NCBI GenBank assembly: GCA_037176725.1
Contig: JAZBRS010000029.1
Coordinates: forward strand, 120,127,001 to 120,191,000
Length of the DNA stretch: 64,000 bases
From: Posidonia oceanica
Taxonomy: Eukaryota > Streptophyta > Magnoliopsida > Alismatales > Posidoniaceae
Direction of reading: 5' to 3'
The position numbers were made by a program, and so were the translations under genes. The notes under the pieces were generated by a model. The model saw only the letters and a list, made by a program, of their open reading frames with translations. It made no database searches and was not told the origin of the DNA. Positions 56,241-64,000 of the stretch are shown here, in pieces. The number at the start of each line of letters is the position of its first letter. Within the stretch, counting starts at the first letter, position 1.

Positions 56241-58062
56241 TTGCCAGTATTTCCTCGTCTGGGAAATCTATTGATACTGGCTGATACTCCGACACAGGTA
56301 GCTCGACGAGTTGATCTGTGATAGCTTGCCCCTTGATCGTCTTCTGAGTGATGAACTGCAGGTCGAACTCAGTGAGGAGCATTTGCCATCGTGCTAGCCT
56401 TCTAGACAATGCAGGTTTCTCAAACATGTACTTAATAGGGTCCATCTTGGCTAAGTAGTAGACTTTGTGTGCCAGAAAGTAGTGTCTGAGCTTCTGTGAG
56501 GCCCATACTAAGGCTAGGCAATGTCTCTCGATCTGGGAGTACTTCCTCTCGTATTCAATGAATGTCCTACTGAGGTAATAAATCTCTTTCTCCTTCCTTC
56601 CAGTTTCATCATGTTGTGCCAGGACGACACCCACCAAGTTATCAGTGACAGCCAAGTAGAGTAGCAATGGCCTCTCGGGGACCGGAGCAGTCAACACTGA
56701 AGGATTGAGGAGGTAAAGCTTTAGATCATCGAAAGCCTTTTGACAGGTATGATCCCACTTGAATTCCGTGCCGCCTTTTAAAAGCTCATAGAATGGTCTA
56801 CACTTCTTCGCATGCTGAGAGATGAATCTGTGGATGAATTGTAGCCTCCCTATGAGTCCTCTGAGCTCCTTGATATTCTTTGGAGGCGGCATGGTTGTTA
56901 TAGCTTTAGCTTTGGTGGGATCCACTTCTATGCCCCTTTTGCTCACTATGAAGCCGAGTAGTTTTCCGGCAGTGACCCCGAAGACACACTTCTTGGGGTT
57001 CATTCTGAGGTTGTACTGGTCCACTCTCTGGAGTACTCTTTCCAGTGCTTCAAAGTGTCCCTCTCTTGTTTTTGACTTTACTAACAAATCATCCACATAG
57101 CACTCCATGCAATCATGTATCATGTCGTGAAAGATCGACATCATAGCCCTCTGATAGTTGGCTCCAGCGTTCTTTAATCCGAACGGCATGACTACATAGC
57201 AGTAGGTTCCCCATGGAGTGGTAAATGAGGTCTTCTCCTGATCTTCTTCTGCGAGTTTAATCTGGTTGTAACCAGAGAAACCGTCCATGAATGAGAGCAT
57301 CTCATGGCCTGCAGTGTTGTCTATGAGGATGTCTATATGTGGAAGAGGGAAATCATCTTTTGGGCATACTTCATTGAGGTTTCTGTAGTCAATGCACATG
57401 CGCACTTTGCCATCTTTCTTCATTACTGGAACTATGTTTGCGATCCATTCTGGATATACCACAACTCTGATGAACTTTGCTTTATGTAGCTTGTCTATCT
57501 CTTCTTTGACTTTTAGAGCGAGGTCTAGACGTAGACGTCGGAGCTTCTGCTTCGCTGTCTTGGCGCCTGGCTTGAGAGGGAGCCTGTGCTCCACCAGTAG
57601 TGAATCAAGCTCGGGCATTTCTCCGAAGGAGAAGGCCAGTACCTTCACATATCTTTTGAGTAGTTTCTCCATTCTGAGTCGTTCATCTGAGTTGAGGGCA
57701 GAGCTTATCCGAACTGGTCGTGGATCATCTTCAGTCCCTAGATTTATTTCTTCTATTTCTTCAACGGTAGCCTTGGTCTGCTCATCGTATTTCTTCATCA
57801 TTTCTTCGAAGATGGCAGGGTCAACTGGTTCTTCTTCATCTAAGTCTTCTTCTGTGTCCACTAGCTCGAAGACTTCATAGTTACCAGTATTTTTGCCAGT
57901 GATGTTCGACACTTCTTCGACCAGGAAGATGGCATGCAACGTGGCTAGCTCCCCTGGTAACGCCGTGGTATAATGACATATCTTGACTGTTTGGGTGATT
58001 GGCTCCTTCCTGTTTTGGCCTGCACACTTAGTAGAGTGATTATATACTTTTTGTGAGGACAT
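56241..58062 (-). pseudogene. Reverse transcriptase of E3 (long intact frame)
   Basis: The 649-codon frame 58062-56113 is uninterrupted and also carries the first RNase H motif. RT motifs are MCIDYRNLNEVCPKDDFPLP, FMDGFSGYNQI, TPWGTYCYVVMPFGLKNAGA and catalytic YVDDL near 57080, then LLGFIVSKRGIEVDP. The N-terminal ~100 residues are acidic (TEEDLDEEEPVDPAIFEEMM) and precede VEHRLPLKPGAKTAKQKLRRL. By motif it is Tat/Ogre-like. The element is broken upstream by E4 and downstream only by the RNase H stop. Confidence 0.92.
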
Positions 58063-58644
58063 GGTGGCAGTTAGGCCATCCCTGCCATGCCCTCGGCTAC
58101 CTTCCCCCTATTAACTAAACTAGGAAGTAAATTGCAGGAAAGTAAATTATGCGAAAATAAAATGCAGGAATTGAAAGTGGGAAAGAAATTATTTACAAGA
58201 GTAGGGGGATTGCCCCTAGGTTTGCCTCCACGGTGGAGGCAGTGTGCCATCAGGCGTTAGTGTGTGGCCCCGGCCCCTTCTTGCTTAGAGGGGCAAGGCC
58301 GTAAGTCACTGAAGAGACAAGTGAACTCGTAGACGGGGTCGGAGTCTTCTGCTTCAGTGCCTTCTGTAGATATCCTATTTTCGCATTTCTGAGAGTTCTT
58401 TTGAGGGTAGAAACCTTGAGACGCCCCAAATCTCATGCCTAAGTCTGATAACACATCTTCCAGATACTCCTTGACTTCTTTAAAGCATCACTAGACCCTA
58501 CCTCGACTCAGGTTGTTGGCTGTGGTAGAGCTAACTCGCTCGGGCTCGTAACAAGTCCAAGTACCCTGGGTATCCTTCACTTCAACTCAGATTTAAAATT
58601 AGATTTGAGTTAATAGAGATGCTTCCTTGATTTCATAGACTATC
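58063..58644 (-). pseudogene. Remnant of the protease-RT linker of E3
   Basis: A 65-codon open piece (58454-58257) and upstream residues (KEVKEYLEDVLSDLGMRF) look like the start of this linker. The rest is closed. The E3 protease and gag are not present; they would lie beyond E4, outside the window. Confidence 0.5.
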
Positions 58645-59251
58645 TGTAGTTTTCCAGCCTCCCATCTTGTTTCCTCTGGCAAAAACCCGGGAAAAGAGCT
58701 AAAAATGACCTAGGCAAGTTAGTAGCCACCTGGGGAGGCGACTCACATAGTTGCCGCCTAAAGCGGTGACTACAACCATCGCCCGTTTCCCTGCTGACTA
58801 CTCTAGGAGCCATCTGAGGAGGCGGCTCAGTCAGAAGCCATCTTAGGAGGCAACCCATGTGGACGTCAACTGGAAAGGCGACTGGGCGATTGTGGGCAGC
58901 GGTTGCTCCCCACTATCCCCTCAACCCTCAAGTGCCAGCTCATCAGGCGGTTGAGCGGTTGTGGAACCGCCTCGGTCTTCCCACGATCCTTAACCATCAG
59001 GCGTCACTCAATGCGGCGACTAGCGATCGTGGCTCCTTTCGAACCACTTTTCCACAGTTATTTCCCACTCCCCCCTCGACCGTTAGGCGCTAGCTCATGC
59101 GGCGACTAACAGTCGTGGCCTCGTTCTTGGGTCGTCCCACACTTTGACCAAGCGGTTGCTAGGTTTAGGTGCCACTCCAACCAGCGACTCACACTAACTG
59201 CCATTTTTCTAGAATTTTCTGAACTCCAACCGTCCCTACACCCCTAGAGTC

Positions 59252-59259
59252 TATAAATA
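59252..59259 (+). promoter_or_regulatory. TATA box of the E4 LTR
   Basis: TATAAATA followed by GACCCCCTAGG. The expected start is near 59285, giving a U3 of about 640 bp and R-U5 of about 620 bp. Confidence 0.7.
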
Positions 59260-59826
59260 GACCCCCTAGGCTGGTGGTTTGAGGGTCGGAATTTTTGAGA
59301 GAGAAATCCCCCCAGAGAGGAATTTCCAAAAGAGACAGAGCCCTGTCAGTTGTGAGCCACCTTCAGAGAGCTAGTTTTTCAATCCAGAAACACTATCTCG
59401 TCTCCCTAATAGGCTACCAACCTGAGCTTCTACCTCCGACCTCGGAAATCCTTAGCTACCCTGGAGCTCCGACCGTGCTTCCTTCTGACCTCATTGCACA
59501 CAGCATAAGGGTGAAAGGGAGTATCTTCCTTCAATCTAATTTCTTACAGCATCTCTTTACATTCCTTAGCATAGGATCATAACATATGCATACGGGGAAC
59601 AACCCCCGATCAGTATTTATTTTCTTTTAGTCATGCCGTTTCGTTCACTTCTGTTACTGACTACTACACCGAAGCTAATTTAAATCTATGTTGTTTTGTT
59701 TTGAAGGAAAGGAAGGAATTCACGCAGCACGAGGAAGCCACTAGACGACATCCTACCGTCGATCTAGTGGTCCGAGGACCCGCATCATCATAATCTCCCC
59801 CTAGGTGTCTTGTTTGCCCAAAGACG

Positions 59827-59838
59827 AGTGGCGATCAC
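59827..59838 (+). repeat. PBS-core copy inside U5 (E4)
   Basis: AGTGGCGATCAC is identical to the first 12 bases of the PBS region at 59911-59922, 84 bp downstream. It carries the same GATCAC variant that sets the E4 PBS apart from the GACTCC of E1 and E2. Confidence 0.8.
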
Positions 59839-59911
59839 AACAAAAGCTGTCGACGTCGTGGAAGCGCTGACATCCTCTCAAACACCCCCCCAAATTCCAC
59901 ACTACAGTAAA

Positions 59912-59930
59912 GTGGCGATCACGCTGGGAC
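59912..59930 (+). promoter_or_regulatory. Primer-binding site of E4
   Basis: GTGGCGATCACGCTGGGAC follows the LTR end ACTACA after a GTAAA spacer, the same arrangement as in E2. It differs from the E1/E2 PBS in the GATCAC segment, so the primer may pair imperfectly or be a different tRNA. Confidence 0.7.
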
Positions 59931-61293
59931 TCGACTTTAGCCAACCCCCGTCTACGTGAATCAGTTCCTCCCTTTCTTTCGATTATTCTCATAGATTTAG
60001 GAGTAGTTTTTTAGGTTCGGATAATCGTTCGCTTAGGTTTTCACGATATCCCGAACCTTTTCTCATTTTTTTTTCTCCTTCTGTTTCTAACATCAGTAAA
60101 ATCCCAAGCTCCAACAGTTGGGGCTATTTTACTGAGGTTAGAAGACTGTGCTGTGCGCCGCCAGCCCTAGCAGCGTCTGTTTAAGCTGCTCTTCCAGAGG
60201 GCGACTGAAAGAGATGCCGTTTAAGCAGGCGCCTCCCTCGGTCCGGTTTTTTACTGCAGACCTCTCGATTTTTTCCTGTAGTTTGTGTTGTGTTTTTAGA
60301 TCAGCAGTAGCACTAAAATTTAAAAACAACTCCCATGTCTACTGTATTCTAGTTTTTTAATAGTTTTTAGCTTTGCTTGTGTCCACCCTTAAGGTGGAAA
60401 CTAATTGTTTAGTATTAAAGTGGAAGTCCCTTGAGGAAGTCTTCCTCTAGCTAGAACAGTTAACCTAAGCGAACCCGGGCCAGTGCAAGTCGCTCTCCCA
60501 TACTCAGTGTTAGCTACAATAGTTAGATCAAGATCTCAAGGTGTCCTAAGTATTGTTATTGGCTTCTCTTTCTCCCTGAGTCAATAGTGAAACTTAGTAG
60601 ATACTTTACACCTTAGTACTTTGTGTTTGTTTATTGCTTTATGGTTTGTTAAGTGCCAAGCCTAAGGACAGAATCCTAGGTGGAGGATCCCTCTTTAGAG
60701 AGACAAGCCCCCCATCTAGGCCCCTCTTGGTGGACCCTAGCGAAGGTCAAGGAGGAGTACCTTAAAGCCAACCAATCCCAGTTACTTGTGACCCACGTAG
60801 GTTTAATTAATCAATCCATTAATTAAACACTTAAACAAGTAAAAGCAACGCATTGTTTGAAACCTGCTCTCATTTTCTTCCTTGATTGTTGCGTGGTCTG
60901 TCCAAGACAGACCCGATTTGCTGACTGAACCAGGGGCACAGCCGCTAGTTCAGGAGGCGCCTCACTGAGCCACCGGTGAAATTGGTGACTTGTCAGGCCG
61001 CCAGTAAAACAGGCGGCTAACAGGGACTTACGTTTCAGTACATTGCTTACAGGGATTAGGCATACTACTAATCACAGGGCTATAAGCACAGACTGTTTCA
61101 TTTTCTGTTAATTTTTTCAAATTCCATCGAGTCTGTATTAATTAGTGTTCCTTGAGTCTGTCATTTCTTTTTTTATCTCCTGTAATAGTTTAGAAAAACA
61201 AAAGACAAACGCAAAAAATGAAAAGAGAAAAAAGAAAGAAGAAAAAAAAAGAAAAAGAAAAAGAAAAAAAGAAAGTACAAAGAGAAAAGAACA
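59931..61293 (+). other. 5' leader of E4
   Basis: About 1.36 kb of untranslated leader. It contains GGCGGCT/GCCGCC-type units (60935-61020) like those of the LTR U3, and an A/G-rich run (61205-61290) directly before the gag start. No gene was recognised. Confidence 0.6.
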
Positions 61294-63563
61294 ATGGAGC
61301 GCATGAGCACTACCTCTACCTCCATGGCACAGCAAGGCTAAGGCCTGGATGGGTCTTTCTTCAGAGGCTCAACCTCACAAATGGAAGGGCCAGGAACCCC
61401 CGGCTTCTCACGAGCCGCCGGCCGGCGAAAATTCCCACATGCCTCCATCCCCTTCGATTACCACACTGATACAAATGAAGAAGGAGGGGAGGCGGATCAG
61501 TCCCGAGCAATAGACATCCCGCCTGAGTTCACACGTCCCGAGGCAACTTCTAACATTTTGCCTCCCATTGTGACTACTTCCTACCTGATTGAGGAGGAGA
61601 CCTACAAGGTCCGGCAATCCCTGGCTCAACAACAACATTTCATGCATACAAGCCCACAAACCTCCACCCTCCAAGAACACCACAACCACCTATTCCATAC
61701 GCCCGTCTACACACACGCCACACCTAACCCTACCTTCCCTAACCAAGGCCCTTATCCACCATACTACACGACGCCCACCTACCCTTATGTCCACCCAACT
61801 CTACCATACGCAACCCCATACCTGCCACAACCTCCCGCTAACACGCCATACTACCCCACCCCACCTCCACCATCCTTCTTCCATCCACAACAACCTCCCA
61901 TTAACACACCTTACTACCATACACGACCCCAATCATCATTCTTCCATCCACAACATAACCCATCACTACCACCATTCCCACCAACACACCATCACCCGAG
62001 CCAGGGACATTACGCCGCACCAGGGACTGATCTTAAGAGGATGATTGCTGAAGCATTATTGAAGGCCGGAGTCACTTCCAAGACACCCATCGGCTACGAC
62101 ATCTCCAAGTTTCCTCACTTTGCCCTTCCCCTAGGGTTTAAGATGCCAAAAATGAGGAGATATAACGATACAGAGGATCCCAGGAACCACATAGTTGCCT
62201 TCACTATGGATACTCTGCCATACCGTTATGACGCCGGGCTCACTGCATACCTCTTCTTCAAGACGCTTGAGGGAGAAGCCTTAAAGTGGTTTGACACCCT
62301 AACTTCCTATGATCTCCAGGATTTTAGAATAATTGAGGAGAAATTTCTAAATCAATATAGTCACTGGGTGCCACACAAACCCACTACAGGCGACCTCATA
62401 GCTAAGAGGATGAGGTCGAATGAGGACTTCGTCACCTTCGCTAGCCGGTGGAGGCACATGGCCGCTAGATCAGAGTGCTACATACCTGAAGGCCAAGCCG
62501 TGGAAATAATCGCAAGAAATACCACGGGGGCACTCAGAGCTGGATTGTTGGTAGGTGACTTCCACACCTATCCACAGTTATTTGAGCGGGCTGCCAAGGT
62601 GATGCGGAACAGAGAAGAGCTGCCATTCTTGGAGCTCGAAGCAAAAAGCTGGAAGAAGACTGCGAAACATACAATAGAAGGTGTCATTGGCAACATGGCA
62701 CAACTAACCACGCAGCATCAAAGGGGATGGAAAGGGCAATCCTTCCAGCAGCCTTAATATCAAGTGGAACAATAGAGGCAGCCATTCCAACAGTTCCAAC
62801 CTCAGCACCCTAATTCCCCGGTAAATGCCCAACAGGGGCAGAACAGCGGTCAATACAAAGCACCACCGCAAGGGCAGAGGGACTACCACAATGTTCCTCC
62901 TCCACAGGCACTTAGAGGACCAAGGAGACGATCCCAGACATCTTCAGGATGCTGATCGAAAGTGGGGACTTACAACTCCCAGTGCCAAAATCGAATGCTC
63001 CCAATGCAAACATGACCAAGTACTGTGCCTACCACCAGAAAAACGGGCACACACTTGAAGAATGTTATGTGTTAAAAGATCGAATATATGATCTAAATGA
63101 TAAGGGAGAAATAATGTGGTCAGCCCTTAAGGACAGATTGAAAGAGACCAGGACGAGACAGCACAAGTTGCAGATACACCAGAACCCTCTGCCTAATCAC
63201 TCGGTGGTGCACCTAGAGACAGAAGACAACCCACCTAAGGCCGAGACCGTCACCATGTGCCTAATTGAATCAGAACTAGAGCCGACTTCTTCCATTGTGG
63301 AAAGCAATGATGTCGAGGTGTGCTCTGAACAGGGATCCATAGAATGGGAATTCCCAATAGAGGTAACACAAGACGAAGAAGGCGAGGAGGATGACCTCGA
63401 GCTCCTCAGGTGCTTCAATTTCCTCCCAGGAGAAGGCCAATCCCAAGAACAAAATGGCGAGACAGATCCCTTCGAGCTAGCCCGGAAAATTATCAAGGAA
63501 TATGAGCGGAGAAATATAGTCTTCAAGGACTTAGAACTACCCACTCCGGAGAAACAGCTCTAG
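61294..63563 (+). pseudogene. gag of E4 (stops and a frameshift)
   Basis: The best start is ATG 61294 (context ACAATGG), 29 codons upstream of ATG 61381 in the same frame but followed by an in-frame TAA at about 61339. An H/P/T/Y-rich N-terminal region (61600-62010) precedes the gag core: MRRYNDTEDPRNHIVAF, FKTLEGEALKWFDTL, and EDFVTFASRWRHMAARS. Two TAA/TAG codons follow near 62756-62775, and a frameshift near 62950 leads into the frame 62949-63563. That frame has the knuckle CAYHQKNGHTLEEC (C-x2-H-x4-H-x4-C) and an acidic tail. The sequence resembles Ogre-type gag and is unlike the E1/E2 gag. Confidence 0.85.
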
Positions 63564-64000
63564 CCTTTGGTGATCACCATAGAGGTCAACGGCTACCTCC
63601 TCCCTGGCATACTTGTGGACACAGGGGCTAGTCGCAGTGCATGCTCTCTGAACACACTCGACTACCTGGATGTCGAAGAAGAAGATATCACCAGGGAGAG
63701 GATCTTCTGCAAGGGCTTTAATAATAGCTAGACAGAGGTGGTAGGGACAGCTCAGTTGGCAATTACCATCGGCCCCCTCACCAGCATTACCAAGGTCATG
63801 GTGGTAGAATGCAAACTAGCGGAACCATTGATCCTGGGGAGAACTTGGCTGGTAGAAATATGTGCAGTCGCGTCCCCGACGCACCAGCTGTTAAAGTTCA
63901 AGTTCCAAGGCGAAATGATCACCATCCAGGCAGACCATGAAACGACCCTGGAAATGATCTAGGGACCTTATCTGGCAGGATTCCACATGGGAGACCCAGC
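63564..64000 (+). pseudogene. Aspartic protease of E4, partial (window end)
   Basis: After an in-frame TAG at 63561-63563 the frame continues VITIEVNGYLLPGILVDTGA, with the canonical D-T-G-A active site near 63613. ILGRTWL (63834 onward) is the C-terminal conserved block. TAG at about 63729 (likely TGG originally) and TAG at about 63960 also interrupt it. The rest lies outside the window. It differs from the D-N-G-S/A proteases of E1 and E2. Confidence 0.82.

Larger units (their letters stand above)
58645..59906 (+). mobile_element. 5' LTR of E4 (1,262 bp)
   Basis: It starts TGTAGT and ends ACTACA, a perfect 6-bp terminal inverted repeat, and is followed by the PBS. U3 (58720-59130) is rich in degenerate units around GGCGACTAGCGATCGTGGC, GGCGGCT and GCGGTTG. 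A TATA box lies at 59252. The U5 end holds a copy of the PBS core. It directly abuts the E3 linker remnant, consistent with E4 having inserted into E3. No coding region was found; the 3' end of E4 is outside the window, so the target duplication cannot be checked. Confidence 0.75.

Overview
The window is plant nuclear DNA, most likely from an angiosperm with a large, repeat-rich genome. It is almost entirely a stack of Ty3/gypsy LTR retrotransposons that resemble the Tat/Ogre group: very long LTRs (1.3-5.6 kb), a primer-binding site starting TGGCGACTC, the order gag-protease-RT-RNase H-integrase, extra genes between integrase and the 3' LTR, and satellite-like arrays in the 3' untranslated region. 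I saw no ordinary single-copy host gene, tRNA, rRNA or CRISPR array. The species cannot be named from this sequence.

Layout. E0 (1-5908, + strand) is the 3' end of one element: the tail of a plant-mobile-domain-like (PMD) gene, a hairpin-rich tandem array, a polypurine tract and a truncated LTR. E1 (5909-33103, - strand) is a nearly complete element of the same family. It has a 3' LTR at 5909-9379, an array, an intact 400-codon PMD gene, decayed pol and gag, a PBS at 30390-30409 and a 5' LTR that lost its outer ~0.77 kb. E0 and E1 meet LTR to LTR, so about 1-12,390 reads as a giant inverted repeat. A 5,611-bp solo LTR (19063-24673) sits inside E1 pol with a clean 5-bp target duplication, CCATG.

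E2 (33104-51221, - strand) has its own gag-pol and a 5' LTR at 48251-51221. Between integrase and the missing 3' LTR it carries two PMD-type genes on the opposite (+) strand, and these contain introns. Its LTR end splits another antisense PMD gene that belongs to E3 (51222-58644, - strand pol). E4 (58645 to the window end, + strand) appears to be inserted in E3; its 5' LTR, TATA box, PBS, gag and the start of protease are visible.

How the parts relate. Gag, protease, RT/RNase H and integrase are the replication machinery, now broken by many stops, most of which look like CAG to TAG or TGG to TAG (cytosine deamination on one strand or the other). The PMD genes are accessory. The antisense copies keep introns and one has its own TATA/G-box promoter, whereas the sense copy in E1 lacks the intron seen in its antisense relative. 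The LTRs hold two unusual structures: seven regularly built hairpin modules around the palindrome GCGTCCAACGTTGGACGC, and a repeat of the PBS core inside U5 of every LTR type present.
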